Shown piece after piece: positions 9,522 through 16,961 of a stretch of 35,936 nucleotides of DNA. Position numbers and translations under genes: made by a program. Each line of letters opens with the position of its first letter. The first letter of the stretch is position 1. The notes under the pieces were generated by a model that saw only the letters and a list, made by a program, of their open reading frames with translations, did not search any database and was not told the DNA's origin. This DNA is from Nitrospiria bacterium (GTDB lineage: Bacteria > Nitrospirota > Nitrospiria > DASWJH01): contig DASWJH010000120.1 in the NCBI GenBank assembly GCA_036397255.1, positions 1-35,936 of the forward strand. The letters run 5' to 3'.

Positions 9522-10553
9522 ATGGTTCAAAAACCTAAAGTTATAATTGAAACTATACAGTATAAAGATTGGAATTGTAAAAGAATTAAGAACGGCCCAC
9601 TTGAGTTAATTCTCCTTCCCCAGATCGGAGGAAGAATTATTGGGATAAATTGGAAAAGTCATGACCTATTTTTTACCCAACCGGAAATGGAAGGTAAAAC
9701 CAAAAAAAATTCAGAATATATATTCCATCATCAATCCAAAAATCGAGGGACCGGTTCTCCCCTTTGGGGAGGAGATCGGACATGGCTTTCCCTCCAAACG
9801 GGTTGGCCCAAAGGAAATACTTTTAACGATTTAGATAGTGGGCCATACGAATTCTGGGTGGAAGAAGGGGGCCCGGAAACCGCAAAAGTGGGGATGAGAA
9901 GCCCGGTTTGCGGGGAAACGGGAATCCAAATCACCCGGTTGGTCGAGACCGCCTCGGGGGTTCAGGAATGGGGAGTGACTCACGGTATAAAAAATTGCTC
10001 TTTGAAGGATATCCACTTTGGAATTTGGGCAGGGACCATGGTTCTTCGACCCGGAAAAGTTTACTTTCCCCGGTGGAAGAAATCCCCTTTTCCTTTGGGA
10101 ATAAAAACCTTTGATGAAATAAAGGGATCCATTGAGGTTCGAAACAGGGTGGTCAATGCCATGGGAAAACTGGGGATTATCGATTGTGGAGACCCCGACG
10201 CCTTTAAATTTGGTGCTGACGGGCAGGAGGGGTGGATGTTGGGAATATTGGAAATCCCCAATTTGGGTTTGGTTGGGTTTAGAAAACAGTTTCCCGTCTT
10301 CTCTGACTGGGGGTATGGACATGACTGTATCACAGAGGTCTTTAATTCCGATCAGTATCCCTATTTTGAAATGACCATCCATGGGCCGTTAATCTCCTTA
10401 AAACCTGGTGAACGGTTTGAGCTTCAGGAAAGGCAGGCCCTTTTTGATGTTTTGCAATGGCCGAGGCGGGAAGTGGATGTGAGGGAAATGGTTGCACGAT
10501 CCTTTTCTGGAAAAATCGGCCGGGATTTGGTTCCCTTAAAAAAATCAGTTTGA
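9522..10553 (+). CDS. DUF4380-like (galactose-mutarotase-fold) protein
   Basis: 343 residues from the ATG one base after the GH15 stop; an in-frame ATG at 9498 inside the previous gene is less likely. The N-terminus has a beta-strand followed by LELILLPQIGGRIIGI, the start motif shared by aldose-1-epimerase-like sandwiches and DUF4380 proteins. Then come GGDRTWLSLQTGWP, GMRSPVCGETGIQITR, IHFGIWAGTMVLRPGKVYFP and, near the C-terminus, FEMTIHGPLISLKPGER. A role in sugar binding or epimerisation is inferred from the fold and from tight coupling to the glycosidase; the substrate is unknown. No signal peptide. Confidence 0.78.
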   Translation: MVQKPKVIIETIQYKDWNCKRIKNGPLELILLPQIGGRIIGINWKSHDLFFTQPEMEGKTKKNSEYIFHHQSKNRGTGSPLWGGDRTWLSLQTGWPKGNTFNDLDSGPYEFWVEEGGPETAKVGMRSPVCGETGIQITRLVETASGVQEWGVTHGIKNCSLKDIHFGIWAGTMVLRPGKVYFPRWKKSPFPLGIKTFDEIKGSIEVRNRVVNAMGKLGIIDCGDPDAFKFGADGQEGWMLGILEIPNLGLVGFRKQFPVFSDWGYGHDCITEVFNSDQYPYFEMTIHGPLISLKPGERFELQERQALFDVLQWPRREVDVREMVARSFSGKIGRDLVPLKKSV

Positions 10554-10750
10554 CCCTCCTTTTTTTCTTCTGCCCCCTTTTGGATGAGAAACCGTCCCCT
10601 ATTTTTTTCCTCATTTTAAGGGAAGAAAATACGGTCCAAAAGGATGCCAAGATAAGGTATTGAAAAAATGAAAGAAATTCTACAAAATATGACCTAAATC
10701 TTAAAGAAGCAGAAGAGATTGAATTTTAACCACAAGAAAAAGGAAAATAT

Positions 10751-11788
10751 ATGCAAGCATTTACCTGGATAGGAATGGCAGTCTGTATTTCACAGTCTGC
10801 CATGTTTTCCGGTCTAAATTTAGCTTTTTTTAGCATCAGTAAGTTGCAACTAGAGATCGAGGCGACCCATGGGAATCGAAGTGCCCACAAGGTTTTGAGT
10901 TTAAGAAAAGACTCCAATTTTCTTTTGGCGACGATCCTTTGGGGAAACGTTGGAGTAAATGTTCTACTTACTTTGTTATCTAATTCAGTCATGGTTGGGG
11001 TGGTGGCGTTCTTTTTTTCGACCTTTGTTATTACTTTTTTTGGCGAAATTATTCCACAGGCTTATTTCTCAAGGCATGCCATGAAGATGGCTTCATTAAT
11101 GGCCCCTGTCCTTCGTATTTATCAGTTTCTCCTCTTTCCTTTGACGAAACCAACATCCTATATGCTTGATAAATGGCTGGGGAGGGAAGGCATTCAATAT
11201 TTTCATGAAAAGCACCTGGAGGAACTCATCCGGATGCATATTATATCCTCGGAGTCGGACATTGATCGATTAGAAGGGAAAGGCGCCTTAAATTTTCTGG
11301 CCATTGACGATCTGACCATCATAGACGAGGGGGAAATCATTGATCCTAGAAGTATTATTGCCCTTCCCTTTCAAGGAAACCGGCCGGTTTTTCCCATTAT
11401 AGAATTTTCCCCATCAGACCCCTTCTTGAACAAAATTCAATTGTCGGGGAAAAAATGGATAATCGTTACAGACCCATCCAATGAACCGAGGATCGTATTT
11501 AATTCGGATACCTTTTTACGGGATGCCCTGTTTAAAAGCCAATCCTTTAATCCCTACCTCTATTGCCATCGCCCCATTATCGTAAAAAATCCGCAGACCA
11601 GTCTGGGAGGCGTGATTCCTCAGCTGAAGGTCCATCCCATGCGTTCCGATGATGACGTGATTGATGAAGACATTATCATTTTGTGGAGTGACCAGAAAAA
11701 AGTGATTACCGGGGCCGATATTTTGGGAAGACTAATGCGCGGAATCGTTCATCAGCAGAATGTTCCGTTCCAAAAACTGGTGAAATAA
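10751..11788 (+). CDS. CNNM/DUF21 transmembrane protein
   Basis: 345 residues. The N-terminal half is a CNNM (DUF21) membrane domain, with helices near 3-25, 55-80, 83-100 and 118-135. It carries FSGLNLAFFSISKLQLE and FFGEIIPQAYFSRHA, the signature segments of Mg/Co-efflux-associated CNNM/CorC proteins. The soluble half (about 190-340) has SIIALPFQGNRPVFPIIEFSPSD and similar strands that resemble a reduced CBS-pair region. No CorC_HlyC C-terminal domain is present. AAGGAAAA just upstream supports the start. Transport of a divalent cation is inferred from the family. Confidence 0.85.
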   Translation: MQAFTWIGMAVCISQSAMFSGLNLAFFSISKLQLEIEATHGNRSAHKVLSLRKDSNFLLATILWGNVGVNVLLTLLSNSVMVGVVAFFFSTFVITFFGEIIPQAYFSRHAMKMASLMAPVLRIYQFLLFPLTKPTSYMLDKWLGREGIQYFHEKHLEELIRMHIISSESDIDRLEGKGALNFLAIDDLTIIDEGEIIDPRSIIALPFQGNRPVFPIIEFSPSDPFLNKIQLSGKKWIIVTDPSNEPRIVFNSDTFLRDALFKSQSFNPYLYCHRPIIVKNPQTSLGGVIPQLKVHPMRSDDDVIDEDIIILWSDQKKVITGADILGRLMRGIVHQQNVPFQKLVK

Positions 11789-11848
11789 GATCAAAAGGGT
11801 TTAGAAGTTTATTCTTATTTGGGAGAAATTCCTCAAAACTTTCCTCCT

Positions 11849-11892
11849 CATTGCCACGGAAGCGGGGATCCAGAGGGAAAAACCAAAAAATA
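11849..11892. repeat. Degenerate copy of the ATTCCC/GGGAAT intergenic repeat
   Basis: The stretch with CATTGCCACGGAAGCGGGGATCC, continuing to CCAAAAAATAGAT, aligns with the better preserved copy at 15771-15818 (CATTCCCGCGCAAGCGGGAATCC, then CCAAAAAATATTG). The two copies share the order of elements and the A-rich end, but this one has lost stem complementarity. It fills the gap ahead of the NfeD-like gene. Confidence 0.5.
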
Positions 11893-11933
11893 GATCTGAT
11901 TCCTTCCACTACTTGGACCTGAGGGAATCCACA

Positions 11934-12605
11934 ATGGTCAAACAGGTTCGCGTCATACGAAATACCCTCATCATGGGTGGTTTTTGCGGGCTGATTCTTT
12001 GGTTTGACCGGGAAAGCATCACAGCAAACCTTAAGGCCGTTGGTTGGGGGGTATCGATCGGGATTGCCTATGGCCTGGTTTATTGGGCCCGGTTGGTCAG
12101 GCGGATTAGCCGCAAAGACCGAAGGTTTGAGCGAAATAAGATCTTTGTCAAATTCATCTCCCCATTAGAAGTTTTTCTTCTCGCCATGGCAACAAGCCAC
12201 TATATTTTCATCGGAATTGCCTTTATCATTCTGGCAGCCTCCATTTTCGATTGGCTCTCCGGGTATTGGTGGAGCGTTTTGATCGGAAGTTTCGGGATCA
12301 GCGCGTCTGTTTTTTTGAGTTTTAGAATCCTTATTTATGAGCGAAAAAATGGTCCTGTCTTTTATCAGTATGATACCCGGGCTTGGACCGGACCGGAGGC
12401 CTTGCTTTATCAAACCGGGGAGGTGGTTCAATCCCTGACGCCGCACGGAAAAGTGTTTGTCTATGGAGAATTATGGAACGCGGTATCTTTAAGCGGAGAA
12501 CCGATTGAGAAGGGGGAGAAAATCGAAGTCATTTCCCGAAAAGGACTGACGCTTCATGTGGATCGTGCGCCAAATGAATTGGAAGAGGAAGGAGAAAACC
12601 GGTGA
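11934..12605 (+). CDS. NfeD-like membrane protein
   Basis: 223 residues from ATG 11934, chosen because GAGGGA lies seven bases upstream; a TTG at 11913 would only add seven residues. Four hydrophobic segments (about 12-30, 38-55, 88-110 and 112-135) precede a C-terminal OB-fold of the NfeD type: TGEVVQSLTPHGKVFVYGELWNAVS, then KGEKIEVISRKGLTLHVDR. NfeD proteins usually accompany stomatin/SPFH or ClpP-class membrane proteases and affect membrane microdomains; no such partner is adjacent here. The preceding gene is a CNNM protein, with a repeat element between them. Confidence 0.85.
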   Translation: MVKQVRVIRNTLIMGGFCGLILWFDRESITANLKAVGWGVSIGIAYGLVYWARLVRRISRKDRRFERNKIFVKFISPLEVFLLAMATSHYIFIGIAFIILAASIFDWLSGYWWSVLIGSFGISASVFLSFRILIYERKNGPVFYQYDTRAWTGPEALLYQTGEVVQSLTPHGKVFVYGELWNAVSLSGEPIEKGEKIEVISRKGLTLHVDRAPNELEEEGENR

Positions 12606-12830
12606 AAAATTTTTAACGAACGATGGAAATAAAACGGGATTGTCACAACAGATACAAAGAGAGGGCTTGAAAATTTTGTCGTTTTAATGGTTATGGAAAG
12701 AAATTCAGCATGAGGGGTGAATTCAATCCGGGGTTTCTATTATATCTGGGACGATTTTTTTAGGGGGGGTCGCTTTTTAAAATATACAATCTTGAATGTC
12801 CTATTAGATTTATATTTCATTTTTATTTGA
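12606..12830. other. Non-coding gap before the metal-uptake locus
   Basis: No open frame with coding character and no clear terminator for the NfeD-like gene was found. The second half is AT-rich with a G7 tract at about 12764-12770 and leads directly into the promoter of the metal locus. Confidence 0.4.
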
Positions 12831-12858
12831 TTGACAAAACAAGATTTTTTGAAATAAT
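12831..12858 (+). promoter_or_regulatory. Sigma70-type promoter of the metal-uptake locus
   Basis: A perfect -35 TTGACA (12831-12836), a 16-base spacer and AATAAT (12853-12858, five of six matches) as -10. Transcription would begin near 12865, leaving a leader of over 400 bases before the porin gene. No clear Fur, Zur or MntR palindrome was recognised. Confidence 0.6.
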
Positions 12859-12894
12859 ATCCCCTATCCTTTATTGATCTGCAAAAGACGCCCT

Positions 12895-13194
12895 ATGACT
12901 GCAAAAAAAAGGTTCCTTCCCACAGCATTCGCTTTTGGTTTTGTCTTATATCTTCTTGTATTTTCCTCTTTTGCCCTTTTTCACGTGTACGCTCAGAATG
13001 AAATCTCAGATCCACGGGGTTGTCAGATTGGGTTGTGGGTTCAAAACGGGGAAAAAATTTCCCAAACAAGCCCACCTATCCCCGTGGGCCTTGTTTTTCT
13101 TTTTTACCTTTCACCAAAGAACGATATTGTTTTTTCTTCTTTTGGAAAAGGACCCCTTCCCAATAGGGGCCCGCCTTCCTTAATCCTCCTTTAG
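12895..13194 (+). CDS. Small exported ORF in the metal-locus leader, doubtful
   Basis: 99 residues from ATG 12895. Residues 1-35 look like a good signal peptide (basic start, hydrophobic core, VYAQ cleavage site), followed by NEISDPRGCQIGLWVQNGEK. After residue 55 the sequence becomes low in coding character and runs through a strong intrinsic terminator (13066-13105). The end may therefore be read-through of a broken or shorter gene. Possibilities are a small periplasmic protein, a relic, or a leader ORF whose translation affects the terminator. No family recognised. Confidence 0.35.
   Translation: MTAKKRFLPTAFAFGFVLYLLVFSSFALFHVYAQNEISDPRGCQIGLWVQNGEKISQTSPPIPVGLVFLFYLSPKNDIVFSSFGKGPLPNRGPPSLILL
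13066..13105 (+). terminator. Intrinsic terminator / possible attenuator in the leader
   Basis: ACAAGCCCAC (13066-13075) pairs with GTGGGCcTTGT (13084-13094, one bulged C) around an 8-base loop, followed directly by TTTTTCTTTTTT. It lies about 200 bases downstream of the promoter at 12831 and about 200 bases before the porin start. It therefore either ends transcription of the small ORF or controls read-through into the metal-uptake genes. Confidence 0.65.
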
Positions 13195-13237
13195 CTCTTC
13201 ATTTAAAGAAATCTCACATTGTGGCGAGAATCTAATT

Positions 13238-13271
13238 TTCCTTTGGAATTTCCTTTTGGTTTTCCAAGGAA
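13238..13271 (+). promoter_or_regulatory. Hairpin in the 5' leader of the porin gene
   Basis: TTCCTTTGGAA (13238-13248) pairs with TTCCAAGGAA (13262-13271), ten pairs with one bulged T. It ends about 20 bases before the AAGGAGGG ribosome site of the porin. It could be an mRNA-stability or translational-control element; its function is unknown. Confidence 0.35.
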
Positions 13272-13300
13272 TTTCAATAGATTTCCAGTAAGGAGGGACA

Positions 13301-14479
13301 ATGCGCTGGGTTCTTATCGTTTTATTCCTTTTCATTTTTTCGAATGACGCAATGGCACAGGGAGGAGCCATCTCCCAAGCGAAAAATCTATTTAATCCTG
13401 AGATTGGTTTAAACGGCATATTTTCAGCCGCATATTTTTCAGAACCGGACAATCTTCAGTTTGGGGCCCATGATTCCAATCAAAGGGGTTTTAATCTTCA
13501 AAACATTGAATTATCTCTTGGGTCTGCAGTGGATCCATACTTTCGTGCAGATGCTCATCTTATTTTTGGTTTGGAAGATGGGGAATCCTTTATCGAAGTG
13601 GAAGAGGCTTACTTTACCACTTTAAGTTTGCCCCATCAGCTTCAACTCATTGGAGGGCAGTTTTTTGCCCGGTTTGGACGGTTTAATCCACAGCATCCTC
13701 ATCAATGGGATTTTGCGGATCAGCAGATCATCAATAGCCGTCTTTTTGGAGGAGATGGATTAAGAAACCTCGGATTCCAGATTTCTTGGTTATCCCCGCT
13801 TCCCTTTTACTTGGAACTCATTGGAAGTATGCAAAACGCCAAGGGGGAAACGGCCTCAAGTTTTTTATGGGCGGAGGGTGATGTGGTGGGAGGCCACCCG
13901 ATCGGTAACCGAACCGTTGATGGATTAGATGATTATTTATATATGGGTCGGATCAAGACCGCATGGACACTTTCAGAAACGCAAGAAGTGATCATCGGGA
14001 CATCGGGATCGTATGGTCCCAATGGAACCGGTACCCATACGGATACCATCCTTCTGGGTGTCGATTTCTATCACAAATGGGTACCGGTTACCTCTCGAAG
14101 GGGATTTCCGTTCACTTCGCTACAAGCCGAGGCGCTCTGGCGTCGTTATGAGGCGGGGGATTTCACCGGAGCGGGAATACCGGATGAAATATTGAGAGAC
14201 TATGGGTTTTATGTTCAAGGGCTTTGGGGTTTTATCGAGCGGTGGGTGGTGGGCGGTCGGGTAGAGTATGCAAACGGAAATGGAGACAATGCGACTGACC
14301 CCCCTCGGGATCTGCGTTGGCGCTTTTCTCTGGATTTAACCCGTTACTTTAGTGAATTTTCCCGAATGCGACTTCAGTACAATGTCGATTTTGCTGAGCA
14401 TCTGAACGATAAAGCCGTTCATGCTGTTTTCCTGCAGTTTGAATTCTCGATTGGAAAACATGCTGCCCATACGTTTTAA
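13301..14479 (+). CDS. Outer-membrane beta-barrel (porin-like) of the metal-uptake locus
   Basis: 392 residues with an excellent ribosome site (AAGGAGGG). A signal peptide (1-19, ending in AMA) is followed by repeated amphipathic strands such as RADAHLIFGLEDG, FIEVEEAYFTTLSL, QLQLIGGQFFARFGRF and WVVGGRVEYANGNGD. The C-terminal strand is FLQFEFSIGKH. Barrels of this kind (phosphate-selective-porin or zinc-regulated barrel type) occur next to ZnuA-like proteins in several phyla. There is no TonB plug domain. The gap to the next gene is 25 bases with AAGGAG, so both are in one operon; passage of a metal or its chelate is inferred from context. Confidence 0.82.
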   Translation: MRWVLIVLFLFIFSNDAMAQGGAISQAKNLFNPEIGLNGIFSAAYFSEPDNLQFGAHDSNQRGFNLQNIELSLGSAVDPYFRADAHLIFGLEDGESFIEVEEAYFTTLSLPHQLQLIGGQFFARFGRFNPQHPHQWDFADQQIINSRLFGGDGLRNLGFQISWLSPLPFYLELIGSMQNAKGETASSFLWAEGDVVGGHPIGNRTVDGLDDYLYMGRIKTAWTLSETQEVIIGTSGSYGPNGTGTHTDTILLGVDFYHKWVPVTSRRGFPFTSLQAEALWRRYEAGDFTGAGIPDEILRDYGFYVQGLWGFIERWVVGGRVEYANGNGDNATDPPRDLRWRFSLDLTRYFSEFSRMRLQYNVDFAEHLNDKAVHAVFLQFEFSIGKHAAHTF

Positions 14480-14504
14480 CCATTTTTAAAAAGGAGTTTC
14501 AATC

Positions 14505-15419
14505 GTGAAAAAAAGTGTCGTTCTGTTCATTCTGATCTTTTTAATGAAAGGCCTGGTTTGGGGGGCTTCCTTAAAGGTTGTAACCACTACGGAAGATCTG
14601 GCTGCTATTGCTCGGGAGGTGGGAGGAAATCTAGTGACTGTTGAGAGTATAACTCATGGGGCTCAAGATCCCCATTTTTTAGAAGCAAGACCAAGCCAAA
14701 TGCTGAAGGCATCAAAAGCGGATCTTTTTATACAAATTGGGTTGGATTTGGAAGTGGGATGGGTTCCACCACTTTTGGTAGGGGCTCGAAACCCAAAAAT
14801 CCAACCGGGAGCATCCGGATACCTGGACACCTCCAATGCAATTACACCATTGGAGGTCATGACCGTTCCGGTGGATCGATCCAGAGGGGATGTCCACCCA
14901 TTTGGAAATCCTCACTATTGGCTTGATCCTGAAAATGGGAAAATGATATCTAAAACCATTTCGCAACGAATGAGTCAAATGATTCCCGAACAGGCGATGA
15001 CCTTCCAAAAAAATCAGAAAAACTTTGAAATTCACCTGAACGAAGCCATTTCAAAATGGAAGGAGAAACTTAAACCTTATCAAGGAACCAAAATAGTTAC
15101 CTATCATAACAGCTGGTCCTATTTTGCAAAGCGGTTTGGCCTTGATGTGGTTGCGTTTGTTGAACCCAAACCCGGTATTCCCCCATCCCCTGTTCATGTC
15201 AACAGTCTTATTCCATTAATGAAAACAGAAAACGTTAAACTCATCATTATGGAGCCTTACTTTAATCGGTCGATTCCAAATCTTTTGGCGAGAGAAACCG
15301 GTGCAACCGTTGTGGTTTTGCCTCCGTCTGTCGGCGGAGAGAAGGGAGTCAAAACCTACAAAGATCTTTTTGACCATCTTGTAGGGAAAATAACCACCTC
15401 CTTATCAAAGGGTTCCTGA
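14505..15419 (+). CDS. Zinc/manganese ABC transporter solute-binding protein (ZnuA/TroA family)
   Basis: 304 residues. A signal peptide (1-20) is followed by a cluster A-1 binding protein. Likely metal ligands are His57 (AQDPHFLEARPS), His137 (HPFGNPHYWLDP; His131 is nearby) and His201 (VTYHNSWSYF), with an acidic residue expected near the C-terminus. It lacks the long His-rich loop of many ZnuA proteins, so Mn or Zn is equally possible. It captures metal in the periplasm for an inner-membrane permease. The stop is followed at once by ATGATG of what used to be the permease start, now a relic; the working permease begins 466 bases downstream. Confidence 0.95.
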   Translation: MKKSVVLFILIFLMKGLVWGASLKVVTTTEDLAAIAREVGGNLVTVESITHGAQDPHFLEARPSQMLKASKADLFIQIGLDLEVGWVPPLLVGARNPKIQPGASGYLDTSNAITPLEVMTVPVDRSRGDVHPFGNPHYWLDPENGKMISKTISQRMSQMIPEQAMTFQKNQKNFEIHLNEAISKWKEKLKPYQGTKIVTYHNSWSYFAKRFGLDVVAFVEPKPGIPPSPVHVNSLIPLMKTENVKLIIMEPYFNRSIPNLLARETGATVVVLPPSVGGEKGVKTYKDLFDHLVGKITTSLSKGS

Positions 15420-15505
15420 ATGATGCTGGAAATCCTATCTATTTCATTTTTGCGCCAAGCCATTTTTTTCAATTTCCATTTTGGCGTTCATGGTGGGTTG
15501 TACCA
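15420..15505 (+). pseudogene. Decayed copy of the start of the metal permease gene
   Basis: ATGATG directly after the solute-binding protein stop begins a stretch that matches the first codons of the intact permease at 15885. The codons for MMLEILSI, a variable residue, F, another, then RQAIF align with mostly synonymous changes. An extra T in a 7-T run after codon 16 shifts the frame. Similarity continues in the shifted frame through the bases for LAFMVG (LTFMLA in the intact gene), then disappears. The ancestral operon order was therefore binding protein-permease with direct coupling, later interrupted or duplicated. Confidence 0.8.
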
Positions 15506-15765
15506 CAATGAAAGAGGTTTTTAATCCAGAAATCCATGAAATGACCGTTGAAGATGCACGAAGCCTGCATAACTTTCGGGATGTCCGTCATTTTCACCGG
15601 AGCCTTACAGCAATCCAAAGCAGGCGAATCAATCAAATTTTCTGGGAAGAAATATCAAAGGAGGGAGATGAAATCACATATTTCAAGGCGCAAAAAAGAA
15701 AACCTTTGAGGGACATCAGACACATCTTCCTAATGTCATGTCTCGGAAATACTTTGAATCATTGA
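15490..15765 (+). CDS. Small ORF of unknown origin inside the interrupted permease region
   Basis: About 91 residues if read from ATG 15490; ATG 15508 is an alternative. The first residues are the frameshifted permease relic. From MKEVFNPEIHEMTVEDARSL on, the sequence is hydrophilic and unrelated to a permease, with an odd C-terminus. No ribosome site and no family recognised. It may be a remnant of inserted DNA rather than a functional gene. Confidence 0.25.
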   Translation: MVGCTTMKEVFNPEIHEMTVEDARSLHNFRDVRHFHRSLTAIQSRRINQIFWEEISKEGDEITYFKAQKRKPLRDIRHIFLMSCLGNTLNH

Positions 15766-15770
15766 GGCCG

Positions 15771-15818
15771 TCATTCCCGCGCAAGCGGGAATCCAGAAGC
15801 CAAAAAATATTGGATTCC
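15771..15818. repeat. dRS3-like palindromic intergenic repeat
   Basis: ATTCCC, eight bases, then GGGAAT (within 15773-15792) forms a stem TTCCCGC/GCGGGAA with a GCAA loop. GGAATCCA (15788-15795) can instead pair with TGGATTCC (15811-15818), so two hairpins compete. A degenerate copy lies at 11849. It sits between the small ORF and the intact permease, which suggests a link with the rearrangement there. Confidence 0.7.
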
Positions 15819-15884
15819 GATAATTTTTTCCAAGGGAAAACATTTTTAGGTTAAAAAAACTTTCGGAAAGAAAATAGACCATTC

Positions 15885-16712
15885 ATGATGCTTGAAATAC
15901 TGTCCATTCCTTTTATGCGCCAGGCGATTTTTGCAAGCTCGATTCTGACTTTCATGCTGGCCTACCTAGGAATTCATGTGGTGAAACGCCGGATCGTTTT
16001 TGTAGATCTTGCCATCGCCCAGTTATCCGCTGTGGGTGTGGCTTTTGCCATGTTATTTGATTTCAACCCGCTTGTGTTTTCTTTAGTTTTTACGTTAGTA
16101 GGAGCCGGTTTATTATCTATCCCCGAATATGAGAAGAGGATTCCCCAAGAGGCCATTATGGGAATCATCTATGCAGTGGCATCCGCAATCGCGGTTTTGT
16201 TAATTGCCAACATCCCTCATGGAGAAGCGGACATTCTTAATCTGTTTTTTGGAAATATTTTGGGGGTTACCACACAGCAATTATTTGTATTACTCGTTGT
16301 TTTTGGCTTTGTGACCTTTATCCATATTTTATTCTCGAAAAAATTCATTCAAATCACCGAAACCTCTACTGTCGATCCATCTAATAAAAGTCATAAACGG
16401 TTTTGGAACCTTATCTTTTATCTTACATTAGCTTTGGTTATTGCGGTAGCCATTCGGACAGCAGGAGTTCTTCTGGTCTTTAGCACCTTGGTCATACCTG
16501 CCGTGACGGCTTTATTGTTTTTCCAACGGTTTTCTCACCTTGTCTTAACGGCTCTGGGGATTGGATTGATCGCAACGTGGACCGGTTTTATTAGCTCCTT
16601 CCAATTTGACCTCCCCACTGGACCCACCATTGTGACCGCCCTGGGAGGTTGGCTGTTTTTTGCAAGCCTGGTGAAAACTTCCATAAAATTTTTTAAAAAG
16701 AAGAAACCATAG
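15885..16712 (+). CDS. Zinc/manganese ABC transporter permease (ZnuB/MntB family)
   Basis: 275 residues. About eight TM helices with the family landmarks: the N-terminal FMRQAIFASSILTFMLAYLGIHVVKRRIVFVDLAIAQ segment, whose VKRRIVFVDLAIAQLSAVG part is the conserved cytoplasmic turn. Later come an interior IPHGEADILNLFFGNILG loop and RTAGVLLVFSTLVIPAVTALL. It would carry metal delivered by the solute-binding protein upstream. No ABC ATPase gene is adjacent, so the ATPase must be encoded elsewhere. The ribosome site is poor, and the intact gene follows a decayed copy of its own 5' end plus a repeat. A short inverted repeat with T-rich flank (16710-16738) overlaps the stop. Confidence 0.94.
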   Translation: MMLEILSIPFMRQAIFASSILTFMLAYLGIHVVKRRIVFVDLAIAQLSAVGVAFAMLFDFNPLVFSLVFTLVGAGLLSIPEYEKRIPQEAIMGIIYAVASAIAVLLIANIPHGEADILNLFFGNILGVTTQQLFVLLVVFGFVTFIHILFSKKFIQITETSTVDPSNKSHKRFWNLIFYLTLALVIAVAIRTAGVLLVFSTLVIPAVTALLFFQRFSHLVLTALGIGLIATWTGFISSFQFDLPTGPTIVTALGGWLFFASLVKTSIKFFKKKKP

Positions 16713-16841
16713 GGATTTTTAAAAATCTCTATGACTTTTAATCCCCTTATTCCGTTTTGGATTAAAAATTTTAATTAACCGACCATGTACGTTGTTTCGG
16801 ATGATATATCTAACGGAGTTCACTTTACCACCTTCTATCAA

Positions 16842-16947
16842 GACAAATGACCGGAAGCCGTAGGGCGCAAAGCGATAGACCTTATTTGGATAGCAGGGCT
16901 ATCGAGGTCACCAGGAAATATTGTCAATTTGGTAGCCCGGTTTTTTT
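16842..16947 (+). ncRNA. Structured leader RNA, GEMM-I (c-di-GMP)-like candidate, with terminator
   Basis: Ahead of the PEP-CTERM gene. A GGAA tetraloop (16853-16856) is followed by GGGCGCAAAGC (16863-16873), which resembles the GGGACGCAAAGC core of GEMM-I riboswitches. GACCT (16878-16882) pairs with AGGTC (16905-16909), enclosing a perfect GATAGC/GCTATC hairpin (16889-16903). GACAA (16842-16846) can close the fold with TTGTC (16921-16925). GGGCTATC (16896-16903) can instead pair with GGTAGCCC (16931-16938), which runs into seven Ts, forming a terminator. The class call is a resemblance only: the 3' part departs from consensus by about 20 extra bases. Confidence 0.5.
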
Positions 16948-16961
16948 AGAGATAGTTTAAA

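Noticed and set aside
9831-10382. 183-codon open frame antisense to the DUF4380-like gene
   Set aside because: It lies wholly inside a coupled, well supported gene; the peptide is low-complexity, Pro/Ser-rich and lacks a ribosome site.
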